The position numbers and the translations under genes were made by a program. Shown in pieces: positions 28,440 through 37,316 of a stretch of DNA of 64,000 nucleotides. This stretch comes from CAWGHZ01 sp963822575. GTDB lineage: Bacteria; Pseudomonadota; Alphaproteobacteria; MPNO01; DASWLB01. The notes under the pieces were generated by a model. It was not told the origin of the DNA, ran no database searches, and saw only the letters and a program-made list of their open reading frames with translations. How positions within the stretch are numbered: the stretch's first letter is position 1; each line of letters opens with the position of its first letter. Where the stretch lies: contig CAWGHZ010000005.1 in NCBI GenBank assembly GCA_963822575.1, forward strand, positions 372,001 through 436,000, read 5' to 3'.

Positions 28440-30494
28440 TTGCCCCGCGACATCGTTTCTTCGGCCTGTCCGCACGACTGCGCCTCGACCTGCGCGCTCG
28501 AGATCGAGCGGATCGACGGGGTGCGCATCGGCGCGGTGCGCGGGGCGGAGGCCAACACCTACACGGCAGGCGTCGTCTGCGCCAAGGTCGCGCGCTATGC
28601 CGAGCGGACGCACCATCCGGACCGGCTGAAAACGCCCTTGAGGCGCACCGGGCCGAAGGGCAGCGGGCAATTCGCGCCGGTCGCGTGGGACGAAGCGCTC
28701 GACGCGGTGGCGCAAGCGTTCAACGACGCCGCGTCGCGCCACGGGCCGCAGGCGATCTGGCCCTACAACTACGCCGGGACGATGGGGCTGGTGCAGCGTG
28801 ACGGCATCCAGCGGCTGCGCCACGCGATGCGCACCTCGCGCCAGCATTCGACCATCTGCTCGACGCTTCTGACGGCGGGGTGGCTTGCCGGCGTCGGCGT
28901 CCGGCGCGGCGTCGACCCGCGCGAGATCGCGGACTCGGACCTCGTGGTGCTGTGGGGCTGCAACCCGGCGACGACCCAGGTCAATTTGATGCACCACGTC
29001 GCCCGCGCGCGGAAGGAACGCGGCGCGAAGCTCGCCGTCGTCGACCCCTACCGCACCGCGACCGCCGCCATCGCCGATCTGCACCTCGACCCGCGGCCGG
29101 GCACCGACGGCGCACTCGCCTGTGCCGTCATGCACGTGATCCTGCGCGACGGGCTCGCCGACCGCGACTACCTGGCGGCCTACACGGATTTTTCCGGCGC
29201 GGTCGCGGCGCACCTCGCGGCGCGCACGCCGGACTGGGCGGCGGCGATCACCGGCCTCGCCCCCGCGCGCATCGAGGAATTCGCGCATCTTTACGGCGCG
29301 ACGCAGCGGAGCTGGATGAAGCTCGGCTATGGCTTCTCGCGCTCGCGCAACGGCGCGGCCAACGTGCACGCGGCAAGCTGCCTGCCCGCCATGACCGGCG
29401 CGTGGCGCCATCCGGGCGGCGGGGCCACAGCCTCGCTGACCGACACGTTCGTGCTGGACACAACGCTGATCGAGGGGCTGGACGCGGTGGACCGCACGAC
29501 GCGCGCGCTCGACATGTCGCGCATCGGCGCGATTCTCACTGGCGACGGGGACGCGCTGCGCGGCGGACCGCCGGTGACGGCGATGCTGATCCAGAACACC
29601 AACCCCTGCGTCGTGGCGCCGAACTCGGGGCTGGTGCGGCAGGGCTTCGCGCGCGACGACCTGTTCGTCTGCGTGCACGAGCAGTTCATGACCGACACGG
29701 CGAAAATGGCCGACATCGTGCTGCCGGCCACCACCTTCGTCGAGCACGACGACATCTACACCGCCTTCGGCCACACCTTCCTGCAGGCGGGGCCGAAACT
29801 GATCCCGCCGGTCGGCGAGGCGCGGTCGAACCACGACGTGCTGTGCGCGCTCGCGGGCCGGCTCGGCCTCGCGCACGAAGGGTTCCGCCTGACCGCGTGG
29901 GAGATCGTCGACCGCACTTTGCGCGCCTCGGGCCTCGGCACCGCCGAGGAGCTGCGCGAGAAGCGCTGGATCGACTGCGCGCCGCCGTTCGAGAAGGCGC
30001 ATTTCCTCGACGGCTTCGCGACGGCGGACCGCAAGTTCCGTTTCGCGCCGGACTGGGCACGTGTCGGGCGCGACCATGAGCGCATGCCGAAGCTTCCCGA
30101 CCATTTCGCCATCGTGGACGCGGCGGACGCGGACCGTCCCTTCCGCATGGTGACCGGCCCGTCGCGGAGCTTCCTCAACTCCTCCTTCACCGAGACGCCC
30201 GGCTCGCGCAAGCAGGCGGGCCGCCCGACCGCGCGCCTCGCCGCCGCCGACTGCGACCGGCTGGGCATCGCCGACGGACAGCGCGTGCGGATCGGCAACG
30301 GGCGGGGGAGCCTCGTCCTCCACGCCGAGCGGTTCGACGGGCTGCCCCAGGGCGTCGTGATGGTGGAAAGCATCTGGCCCAACGGCGCGTTCGAGGAGGG
30401 GATCGGGATCAACCTCTTGACCAGTGCCGATCCCGGCCCCCCGCTCGGCGGCGCCGTGTTCCACGACACCGCCGTCTGGTTGCGACCGGCATAG
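28440..30494 (+). CDS. molybdopterin-dependent oxidoreductase (DMSO reductase superfamily)
   Basis: 684 residues. The N-terminus carries a [4Fe-4S] site Cys10-x3-Cys14-x3-Cys18-x28-Cys47, then W-P-Y-N-Y-A-G-T and further bis-MGD contacts, and a C-terminal cofactor-binding domain (R-M-V-T-G-P-S-R-S-F-L-N-S-S-F, G-R-P-T-A-R-L). There is no twin-arginine signal, so it is probably cytoplasmic. The substrate is unknown. The proposed start is TTG 28440, four bases after an AGGAGG site, because the first cysteine lies only nine residues in and no ATG precedes it. Confidence 0.9.
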   Translation: MPRDIVSSACPHDCASTCALEIERIDGVRIGAVRGAEANTYTAGVVCAKVARYAERTHHPDRLKTPLRRTGPKGSGQFAPVAWDEALDAVAQAFNDAASRHGPQAIWPYNYAGTMGLVQRDGIQRLRHAMRTSRQHSTICSTLLTAGWLAGVGVRRGVDPREIADSDLVVLWGCNPATTQVNLMHHVARARKERGAKLAVVDPYRTATAAIADLHLDPRPGTDGALACAVMHVILRDGLADRDYLAAYTDFSGAVAAHLAARTPDWAAAITGLAPARIEEFAHLYGATQRSWMKLGYGFSRSRNGAANVHAASCLPAMTGAWRHPGGGATASLTDTFVLDTTLIEGLDAVDRTTRALDMSRIGAILTGDGDALRGGPPVTAMLIQNTNPCVVAPNSGLVRQGFARDDLFVCVHEQFMTDTAKMADIVLPATTFVEHDDIYTAFGHTFLQAGPKLIPPVGEARSNHDVLCALAGRLGLAHEGFRLTAWEIVDRTLRASGLGTAEELREKRWIDCAPPFEKAHFLDGFATADRKFRFAPDWARVGRDHERMPKLPDHFAIVDAADADRPFRMVTGPSRSFLNSSFTETPGSRKQAGRPTARLAAADCDRLGIADGQRVRIGNGRGSLVLHAERFDGLPQGVVMVESIWPNGAFEEGIGINLLTSADPGPPLGGAVFHDTAVWLRPA

Positions 30495-30505
30495 GGGAGG
30501 AACGC

Positions 30506-31672
30506 ATGAAGCTCTCGACCGACCGGATACTCACCACCCATGTCGGCTCGCTGCCGCGGCCGGACGATCTGATGGCGCTCCTCAAGGCGCAGGATTTCGG
30601 CGAGCCCTACGACGAGGCCGCGCTTGAGGCGCGGACCGCCGAGGCGGTGCGCGACGTGGTGAAGCGCCAGGTCGAACTCGGCATCGACGTCGTCAGCGAC
30701 GGCGAATTCGGCAAGCACTCCTACACGCACTACGTGAAGCATCGGCTGGCCGGCATCGAGAACGTGGCGCGCGAGACGCTGGGCGCGCCCATGGTCTCGC
30801 TCGACGAGCGCGAGTTCCCCGACTGGGGCGAGGAGCGGCGCCGGCGCAATTACGGCCCGGCGGTGATGGCCCCGTCCTGCTGCACCGGCGATCTCGCCTA
30901 TGCGCGGCGTGAGCCGGTCGCGCGCGACATCGCGCGGTTCAAGGACGCGGTCGCCGCCGCCAAGCCGGTCGACGCCTTCATGAACGCGGCCTCGCCCGGG
31001 GTGCTGATCAACTTCATCCCCGACCGCCACTACAAGCGCGAGGAGGCGTATCTCGCCGCATTGGCCGACGCGATGGCCGCCGAGTACGAGGCGATCCACG
31101 AGGCGGGCTTCGTGTTGCAGCTCGACGCGCCGGACCTGGCGATGACGCGGAACCTGTTGCATTCCGACAAGTCCGAGGCGGCATTCGTGAAAATCGCCGC
31201 GCGCAACATGGAGGCGCTGAACCACGCAACACGCAACATCCCGGGCGAGGCGATGCGGCTGCATCTCTGCTGGGGCAATTATGCGGGCCCGCACAAGAAC
31301 GACATCGAGCTGGCGAAGATCCTGCCCATCGTCGCGTCGACGCGGGCCCAGGCGATCTCGTTCGAGGGCGCCAACCCGCGCCACGAGCACGAGTGGGAGG
31401 AGTGGCGCACGGCGAAGCTTCCCGGCGACAAGGTGCTGATTCCCGGCGTGATCGACAGCGCCTCCAACTTCGTCGAGCACCCGCGCCTCGTCGCCCAGCG
31501 CATCGCCAACTACGCGAACGTGGTGGGGCGCGAGCGGGTGATCGCCGGCGCCGATTGCGGCTTCGGCACGTTCGGCAAGTCGACCACCGTGTACGAGACC
31601 GTGGTGTGGGCCAAGTTCTCCGCGCTGGTCGAGGGGGCGAAGCTCGCCTCGGCCAAGCTCTGGGCCTCATAG
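30506..31672 (+). CDS. MetE-like (cobalamin-independent methionine synthase C-terminal) family protein
   Basis: 388 residues, one barrel corresponding to the catalytic half of MetE. The zinc ligands of the family are present: His253-L-Cys255 in L-H-L-C-W-G-N-Y, Glu287 in S-F-E-G-A-N, Cys351 in G-A-D-C-G-F-G-T. It opens with T-T-H-V-G-S-L-P-R-P. The N-terminal folate-binding half of true MetE is absent, so it resembles archaeal-type methyltransferases or coenzyme-M/thiol transferases. It follows the molybdopterin enzyme by 11 bases. The thiol substrate is unknown. Confidence 0.88.
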   Translation: MKLSTDRILTTHVGSLPRPDDLMALLKAQDFGEPYDEAALEARTAEAVRDVVKRQVELGIDVVSDGEFGKHSYTHYVKHRLAGIENVARETLGAPMVSLDEREFPDWGEERRRRNYGPAVMAPSCCTGDLAYARREPVARDIARFKDAVAAAKPVDAFMNAASPGVLINFIPDRHYKREEAYLAALADAMAAEYEAIHEAGFVLQLDAPDLAMTRNLLHSDKSEAAFVKIAARNMEALNHATRNIPGEAMRLHLCWGNYAGPHKNDIELAKILPIVASTRAQAISFEGANPRHEHEWEEWRTAKLPGDKVLIPGVIDSASNFVEHPRLVAQRIANYANVVGRERVIAGADCGFGTFGKSTTVYETVVWAKFSALVEGAKLASAKLWAS

Positions 31673-31682
31673 CCCCCCCCGC

Positions 31683-31777
31683 CGTCATTGCGAGGAGCGG
31701 AGCGACGAAGCAATCCAGGGCCGCGGACGAGCGGTTGCCCTGGATTGCCGCGCCGCCTTCGGCGGCTCGCAATGACG
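31683..31777. repeat. intergenic palindromic repeat, family C
   Basis: Opens with CGTCATTGCGAG and closes with CTCGCAATGACG, its exact reverse complement; inner arms CAATCCAGGG and CCCTGGATTG also pair. CGTCATTGCGAG elements are widespread in proteobacterial intergenic regions. It lies between the MetE-like gene and the vWA-like gene. The remaining 31778-31908 holds nothing recognised. Confidence 0.88.
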
Positions 31778-31908
31778 GGGAAGATTGGACGCTGGAGAGG
31801 ATGGCCCCCCTCGCGCGTTTCCCTTGAGCGGCCGCGGCGCTTGTGGGAGCATCGTTGCCGAGCCCGGCCGCGATCCTATTTGTAAAAGGATCGTGGCGGA
31901 GAGGCGCT

Positions 31909-32616
31909 ATGGCGAACGACCCGGATAAGCTGCCCGCCAAATCGTCCTCGGCGGACGTGGCCGATTTCCTCGACAAGCTGGCGCGCCAGCCCGCGGTGCG
32001 CACGACGGCGGGGCGCGGCCGGCTGATCTTCGCCATGGACGCGACGGCAAGCCGCGAGCCGACCTGGGACCGCGCCTGCCACATCCACGGCCAGATGTTC
32101 ACCGAGACCGACGCTCTGGGCGGGCTCGAAGTGCAGCTCGTGTTCTATCGCGGCTTCGGCCAGTGCCGGGCGAGCCCGTGGCTGTCCTCGTCGACCGAGC
32201 TGGTCCGGCGCATGGAGAAGGTACGCTGCCTGGGCGGGCAGACCCAGATCGCCCGCGTGCTGCGCCACGCCTTGGCCGAGACGCGCGCGCGCAAGGTGAA
32301 CGCGCTGGTCTTCGTGGGCGACTGCATGGAGGAGAGCGTCGACGAGCTGTGCCATCTGGCGGGCGAGCTGGGCGTGCTGGGCGTGCCGTGCTTCATGTTC
32401 CAGGAAGGCCGCGACCCCGTGGCCGAGCGCACCTTCCGCCAGGTTGCCAAGCTCACGGGCGGCGCCTACTGCCCGTTCGATTCGTCCTCCGCCTCGCACC
32501 TGCGCGACCTGCTGAGCGCGGTCGCGGTTTATGCCGCGGGCGGGCGCGCGGCGCTCGCCGATTTCGGCAAGCGGACGGGCGGGCCGGCCGGCCTTCTCAC
32601 CAGCCAGGTCAAGTAG
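31909..32616 (+). CDS. vWA-like domain protein of unknown function
   Basis: 235 residues, no signal peptide. The central part reads R-L-I-F-A-M-D-A-T-A-S-R-E, a von Willebrand A-type strand ending in a metal-site-like D-x-T-x-S, then V-N-A-L-V-F-V-G-D-C-M-E-E as a second strand and G-V-P-C-F-M-F-Q-E-G-R-D. I infer a vWA-like Rossmann fold; I do not recognise a named family. It is followed seven bases later by a membrane DnaJ-domain gene, so the two are probably one unit, perhaps a chaperone or assembly pair. ATG 31909 preceded by GGAGAGG. Confidence 0.72.
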   Translation: MANDPDKLPAKSSSADVADFLDKLARQPAVRTTAGRGRLIFAMDATASREPTWDRACHIHGQMFTETDALGGLEVQLVFYRGFGQCRASPWLSSSTELVRRMEKVRCLGGQTQIARVLRHALAETRARKVNALVFVGDCMEESVDELCHLAGELGVLGVPCFMFQEGRDPVAERTFRQVAKLTGGAYCPFDSSSASHLRDLLSAVAVYAAGGRAALADFGKRTGGPAGLLTSQVK

Positions 32617-32623
32617 GCGGCCG

Positions 32624-33349
32624 ATGCCCTATTTCATCCTCGGGGTCGCGGTTCTGGTCGGGCTGGTGCTGGTCGGGCACGGCATCTCCAACGTCGATCC
32701 GCGCGCGCTGGCCCGCACGCTGAAATGGTCGGGCGCGGCGCTCTCGGGCGCGGTGGTCGGCTATCTTCTGGTCACCCGCCAGATCGAGTGGGCGGTCTCG
32801 GCCGCCGCCGTCGCGCTCCCGCTGATCCTGCGCTGGGGCAAATGGTCGCGGCCGCGCACGGGGTTCGGGCGCGCGGCCGGCGGGGGGCGGCGCGCCTCGA
32901 ACGTCGAGACGCAATTCCTGCGCATGACGCTCGACCATGCGACCGGCACGCTGGACGGCACGGTGGTCGACGGCACGTTCGCCGGGCGCAAGCTTTCGGA
33001 GCTGAGCGAGGCCGAGCTTTTCGCGCTCCTGCGCGAATGCCGCGTCGGCGACGACCAGTCGGCAAGCGTCCTGGAGGCCTATATCGACCGCACGCGCGGG
33101 CCCGACTGGCGCAATGCGGCGGGCGGCGAGGCGGGCGGCGGCGGGCGGCGCAATGCCGGCGGCCGCGCGACGGGGGGCATGACGCGCGAGGAGGCGTACC
33201 GGGTACTGGGCCTCGACCCCGGCGCGTCGGCCGACGCGATCAAGGAGGCGCATCATCGGCTGATGCGCCACTGCCATCCCGACATGGGCGGGTCGGACTA
33301 CCTGGCGGCGCGGCTCAACGAAGCGAAGGACGTGCTGCTCAACGCCTGA
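32624..33349 (+). CDS. membrane-anchored DnaJ-domain protein
   Basis: 241 residues. Two hydrophobic segments near the N-terminus (F-I-L-G-V-A-V-L-V-G-L-V-L-V at 4-17 and A-A-L-S-G-A-V-V-G-Y-L-L-V at about 35-48, possibly a third at 57-66) are followed by a soluble region and a C-terminal J domain of about 60 residues with the H-P-D motif in M-R-H-C-H-P-D-M-G-G-S-D. The arrangement resembles Pam18/DjlA-type proteins that recruit DnaK to the membrane. It follows the vWA-like gene closely. ATG 32624. Confidence 0.87.
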   Translation: MPYFILGVAVLVGLVLVGHGISNVDPRALARTLKWSGAALSGAVVGYLLVTRQIEWAVSAAAVALPLILRWGKWSRPRTGFGRAAGGGRRASNVETQFLRMTLDHATGTLDGTVVDGTFAGRKLSELSEAELFALLRECRVGDDQSASVLEAYIDRTRGPDWRNAAGGEAGGGGRRNAGGRATGGMTREEAYRVLGLDPGASADAIKEAHHRLMRHCHPDMGGSDYLAARLNEAKDVLLNA

Positions 33350-33413
33350 TCGCCGAGACGTGATGGCGCGTGAGCTTGAATTCCCAACCCCACACCCCAT
33401 CGTCTAGGCACGC

Positions 33414-33435
33414 CCTGGAACGCTCCGTTTCCAGG
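33414..33435. terminator. short hairpin between the dnaJ-like gene and the Do protease
   Basis: CCTGGAA at 33414-33420 pairs with TTCCAGG at 33429-33435 around an eight-base loop. It may end transcription of the dnaJ-like unit or shape the leader of the protease mRNA. There is no uridine tract. Confidence 0.35.
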
Positions 33436-33511
33436 CCGCGTTTCACTTCGACTGACTGTTCTACTGGCGGGCCCCGCCCGCCGCGAACCAACCATTGAGA
33501 GGTGTCGCAAC

Positions 33512-34915
33512 ATGATAGGCTTTTCCCGACACGTCGGTCGGGTCGCGGGCGCCGCGCTGATCGCGGCCTCGACTCTGACCTTCACTCTCCCCGCCGCGGC
33601 GGCCGTGCCACAGGCGCCGGTCGCCAGCGGGCGCATCGGAACCCCGACCCTTGCGCCGCTGATCGAGAAGGTGGCGCCGGCCGTCGTCAACATCGCCGTG
33701 GTCTCGAAGGTTCCCGCGCAGGAGAACCCGCTGCTCCAGGACCCGTTCTTCCGCCACTTCTTCAACGCGCCGCAGCAGGCCCCCGAGCGGCAGCAGATGG
33801 CGGCCGGCTCGGGCGTGATCGTCGACGCCCAGAAGGGCTACATCGTCACCAACAATCACGTGGTGAAGGGCGCGACCGACATCACCGTCACGCTCAAGGA
33901 CCAGCGTTCGTTCAAGGCGAAGCTGGTGGGCACCGACCCCGAGACCGACGTCGCCCTGCTCAAGATCGACGCCGACCACCTGACCGCCCTGCCGATGGGC
34001 GATTCCAGCAAGCTGAAGGTCGGCGACTACGTGGTCGCGATCGGCAACCCGTTCGGGTTGGGCCAGACGGTGACCTCGGGCATCGTGTCGGCGCTGGGCC
34101 GCTCGGGCCTCAACATCGAAGGGTACGAGAACTTCATCCAGACCGACGCGTCGATCAATCCCGGTAATTCGGGCGGCGCGCTGATCACCTATGACGGCAA
34201 ACTGATCGGCATCAACACCGCGATCATCGGACCGGCCGGCGGCAACGTGGGCATCGGCTTCGCCATCCCGGTGAACATGGTGTCCGCGGTGATGGAGCAG
34301 CTCGAGAAGTACGGCACGGTCAAGCGCGGCCGCATCGGCGTCGCCATCCAGGACGTGACGCCGGACGTCGCCAAGGCCATGTCGCTCGACGTGAACCACG
34401 GCGCGGTGGTGCAGGCGGTCCAGCCCGGCTCGCCGGCCGAGAAGTCGGGCATCAAGGCCGGCGACGTGATCGTCAGCGTCAACGGCAATGCGGTCCAGAG
34501 CGCGTCCGAGCTGCGCAACCGGGTGGGGCTGATGCGGATCGGGACGGAGCTCTCGCTCGGCATCATCCGCAACGAGCGCCAGATGACCATCAAGACCCAT
34601 GTGGGCCAAGCAAGCGAGACCGCGACAGCGTCCAAGGTCGAGGGTAGCGGCGCGGGCCAGCATTTGGCCGGCGCCACGTTCAAGGACATCCCGCCACCGG
34701 GCGCGAACAACGGCCACGGCGTGATGGTGGCCGACGTGGATCAGGGCAGCCCCGCCTGGCAGTACGGGCTGCGCAAGGGCGACGTCATCACCGAGGTCAA
34801 CCGCCAGCGCATTCGCAACTTCCAGGAGTTCAAGCGGATCGTGGACCAGGGGGGCCCGGTCCTGGCGTTGAACGTCCGGCGCGGCGATGAGGATTTGTTC
34901 ATCGTCGTCCGCTAG
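33512..34915 (+). CDS. Do/DegP-family periplasmic serine protease
   Basis: 467 residues. A signal peptide (A-A-L-I-A-A-S-T-L-T-F-T-L-P-A-A-A-A) is followed by a trypsin-like domain with the triad His116 (T-N-N-H-V-V), Asp146 (T-D-V-A-L-L) and Ser220 (N-P-G-N-S-G-G-A), and two PDZ domains (about 270-360 and 400-467, the second with N-G-H-G-V-M-V). It degrades or refolds damaged envelope proteins. Two PDZ domains and a D-P-F-F-R-H-F-F segment match DegP/DegQ/MucD rather than DegS. ATG 33512 with a GAGAGG site. Confidence 0.95.
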   Translation: MIGFSRHVGRVAGAALIAASTLTFTLPAAAAVPQAPVASGRIGTPTLAPLIEKVAPAVVNIAVVSKVPAQENPLLQDPFFRHFFNAPQQAPERQQMAAGSGVIVDAQKGYIVTNNHVVKGATDITVTLKDQRSFKAKLVGTDPETDVALLKIDADHLTALPMGDSSKLKVGDYVVAIGNPFGLGQTVTSGIVSALGRSGLNIEGYENFIQTDASINPGNSGGALITYDGKLIGINTAIIGPAGGNVGIGFAIPVNMVSAVMEQLEKYGTVKRGRIGVAIQDVTPDVAKAMSLDVNHGAVVQAVQPGSPAEKSGIKAGDVIVSVNGNAVQSASELRNRVGLMRIGTELSLGIIRNERQMTIKTHVGQASETATASKVEGSGAGQHLAGATFKDIPPPGANNGHGVMVADVDQGSPAWQYGLRKGDVITEVNRQRIRNFQEFKRIVDQGGPVLALNVRRGDEDLFIVVR

Positions 34916-34945
34916 AACCGCCGTGCCACCTGCGCGTTAACGAAA

Positions 34946-34976
34946 GCGCCCGTCCCGCAACCGGCGGGGCGGGCGC
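34946..34976 (+). terminator. rho-independent-like terminator after the Do protease
   Basis: A 13-pair GC-rich stem joins 34946-34958 and 34964-34976 (one G-T pair) with a five-base loop, followed by TTGTTG. It lies 31 bases after the protease stop and before galU. Confidence 0.75.
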
Positions 34977-35067
34977 TTGTTGCGCCCCTTGGGGGCGCTG
35001 TGGCACAACAGGTCGAGTCCGCCGGCCGCCCACGTGTCGCCGGACGGAGCAAAGGCAGGCAAAACCG

Positions 35068-35940
35068 ATGGCGGCAGCGATCCGTAAGGCGGTGTTCCCC
35101 GTGGGCGGGCTTGGGACGCGATTCCTGCCGGCCACCAAGGCCCTGCCAAAGGAGATGCTGCCGGTCGTCGACAAGCCGCTAATCCAGTACGCGGTGGAGG
35201 AGGCGCGGGCCGCGGGCATCAGCGAGTTCATCTTCGTCACCGGCCGCAACAAGTCGGCCATCGAGGATCATTTCGATTATTCGTTCGAATTGGAGAGCAA
35301 GCTCGAGGAGCGCCAGAAATCGCGCGAGCTCGACACCGTGCGCGGCTTCCTGCAGAAGGCGGGCGAGATCGCCTATACCCGCCAGCTCGAGCCGTTAGGC
35401 CTCGGTCACGCCGTATGGTGCGCGCGCAAGCTGGTTGGGCACGAGCCCTTCGCCGTGCTGCTCGCCGACGATCTGGTGCTGTCGGAAACGCCGTGCCTGC
35501 GCCAGCTCGTCGACGTGCACGAAAGGCACGGCGGCAACGTGGTCGCGGTGATGGACGTGCCGCGCGCCCACACCAACCGCTACGGCATCCTGAAGACCGG
35601 CAAGGACGACGGGACGCTTGCCGAGGTGACGGGGCTCGTCGAAAAGCCCGCCCCCGACAAGGCGCCGTCAACTCTGTCGATCATCGGGCGCTACGTGCTG
35701 GAGCCCGAGGTGTTCGACCACCTCGAGCGCGGCGAGACGGGCGCCGGGGGCGAGATACAGTTGACCGACGCGATGGCCCGGATGATCGGCAAGAGGCCGT
35801 TCCACGGGCTGCGCTTCGAGGGACGCCGCTTCGACTGCGGCGACAAGGCGGGGTTTTTGGAGGCGAACATCGCCTTCGCGCTGGCGCGTGACGACATGCG
35901 CGACGACGTGGCGAGAATCCTGCGCCAGTTCGCGAACTGA
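35068..35940 (+). CDS. galU: UTP-glucose-1-phosphate uridylyltransferase
   Basis: 290 residues. The nucleotide-binding start F-P-V-G-G-L-G-T-R-F-L-P-A-T-K-A-L-P-K-E-M-L-P is the GalU signature, followed by V-V-D-K-P-L-I-Q-Y, G-L-G-H-A-V-W-C-A and G-L-V-E-K-P. It makes UDP-glucose for polysaccharides. It is followed 31 bases later by UDP-glucose dehydrogenase and then a phosphomannomutase/phosphoglucomutase, so the three genes form a nucleotide-sugar supply unit. ATG 35068. Confidence 0.96.
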   Translation: MAAAIRKAVFPVGGLGTRFLPATKALPKEMLPVVDKPLIQYAVEEARAAGISEFIFVTGRNKSAIEDHFDYSFELESKLEERQKSRELDTVRGFLQKAGEIAYTRQLEPLGLGHAVWCARKLVGHEPFAVLLADDLVLSETPCLRQLVDVHERHGGNVVAVMDVPRAHTNRYGILKTGKDDGTLAEVTGLVEKPAPDKAPSTLSIIGRYVLEPEVFDHLERGETGAGGEIQLTDAMARMIGKRPFHGLRFEGRRFDCGDKAGFLEANIAFALARDDMRDDVARILRQFAN

Positions 35941-35971
35941 TGCCGCAAGACCGAAATCGGAAGGAATCCTC

Positions 35972-37315
35972 ATGCGCATCGCCATGATCGGGACCGGCTA
36001 TGTCGGGCTCGTGTCCGGGGCCTGCTTTTCGGAGTTCGGCGTCGACGTGACGTGCGTCGACAAGGACGCCGGCAAGATCGGCCGCCTGAAGAAAGGCGAG
36101 ATCCCGATCTACGAGCCCGGGCTCGACGCGCTGGTCGAGGCCAACGTGAAGGCCGGCCGCCTCGCGTTCTCGACCGACCTCAAGAGCGCGGTCGCCGGCG
36201 CCGACGCGGTGTTCATCGCAGTCGGCACGCCGTCGCGCCGCGGCGACGGCTACGCCGATCTCTCCTACGTCTACGCCGCGGCCGAGGAGGTGGCGGCGGC
36301 GCTGACCGGCTATGCCGTGGTGGTCATCAAGTCGACCGTGCCGGTCGGCACCTGCCGCGAGGTCAGCCGGATCGTCGCCCGGACCAACCCCGGCGCGGCG
36401 TTCGACGTGGCGTCGAACCCCGAGTTCCTGCGCGAGGGCTCGGCGATCAACGACTTCATGCGGCCCGACCGGGTGGTAATCGGCGCGGAGAGCGAGCGGT
36501 CGGCGGAGCTGATGCGTGCCCTCTACCGCCCGCTCTACCTTCTGGAGACGCCGATCATCTTCACCGCGTTGGAGACGGCCGAGCTCACCAAGTACGCGGC
36601 CAACACCTTCCTCGCCACCAAGATCACCTTCATCAACGAGATCGCCGATCTGTGCGAGAAGGTCGGCGCGGACGTGCAGGACGTGGCGCGCGGGATCGGG
36701 CTCGACGGGCGCATCGGGCGCAAGTTCCTGCACGCGGGGCCGGGCTATGGCGGGTCGTGCTTCCCCAAGGACACGCTGGCGCTGGTGCGCACCGCACGCG
36801 ACCAGGGCGCGCCGCTGCGCATCGTCGAGACGGTGGTCGAGGTCAACGATGCGCGCAAGCGCGCGATGGCCGAGCGGATCGTCGCGGCCTGCGGCGGCTC
36901 GGTCGCGGGCAAGACCGTGTGCGTGCTGGGGCTGACCTTCAAGCCCAACACCGACGACATGCGCGATTCGCCTGCACTCGACATCGTGCCGGCACTGCAG
37001 GAGAAGGGCGCCAAGGTGCGCGCCTTCGACCCGCAGGGCATGGAAGAGGCGATGAAGATGCTCACGGACATCCACTGGGCCGAGGACGCCTACGACGCGA
37101 TGAAGGGCGCCGACGCGATGGCGATCGTCACCGAGTGGAACGAGTTCCGCGCCCTCGACCTGGACCGGGCGCGCACGCTGATGAAGGCGCCGGTGATGGT
37201 CGATCTGCGCAACATCTACCCGCCGTCGGAGCTGGCGGCGGCCGGGTTCCGCTACGTCTCGATCGGCCGGCCGCCGGCGGAGCCTGCGGGCGCCCGCGCC
37301 GAGGCGGCGTCCTGA
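35972..37315 (+). CDS. ugd: UDP-glucose 6-dehydrogenase
   Basis: 447 residues. The NAD-binding start M-R-I-A-M-I-G-T-G-Y-V-G-L-V-S-G is followed by the catalytic Cys263 in G-Y-G-G-S-C-F-P-K-D-T and the C-terminal UDP-binding domain (L-G-L-T-F-K-P-N-T-D-D-M-R). It oxidises UDP-glucose twice to UDP-glucuronate. ATG 35972 has AAGGAA upstream. The next gene, a hexose-phosphate mutase, starts one base after the stop. Confidence 0.97.
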   Translation: MRIAMIGTGYVGLVSGACFSEFGVDVTCVDKDAGKIGRLKKGEIPIYEPGLDALVEANVKAGRLAFSTDLKSAVAGADAVFIAVGTPSRRGDGYADLSYVYAAAEEVAAALTGYAVVVIKSTVPVGTCREVSRIVARTNPGAAFDVASNPEFLREGSAINDFMRPDRVVIGAESERSAELMRALYRPLYLLETPIIFTALETAELTKYAANTFLATKITFINEIADLCEKVGADVQDVARGIGLDGRIGRKFLHAGPGYGGSCFPKDTLALVRTARDQGAPLRIVETVVEVNDARKRAMAERIVAACGGSVAGKTVCVLGLTFKPNTDDMRDSPALDIVPALQEKGAKVRAFDPQGMEEAMKMLTDIHWAEDAYDAMKGADAMAIVTEWNEFRALDLDRARTLMKAPVMVDLRNIYPPSELAAAGFRYVSIGRPPAEPAGARAEAAS

Positions 37316-37316
37316 C

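Noticed and set aside
27981..30464. 827-codon minus-strand frame opposite the molybdopterin oxidoreductase
   Set aside because: Antisense shadow with arginine/alanine/histidine-rich low-complexity sequence; the plus strand encodes clear conserved motifs.
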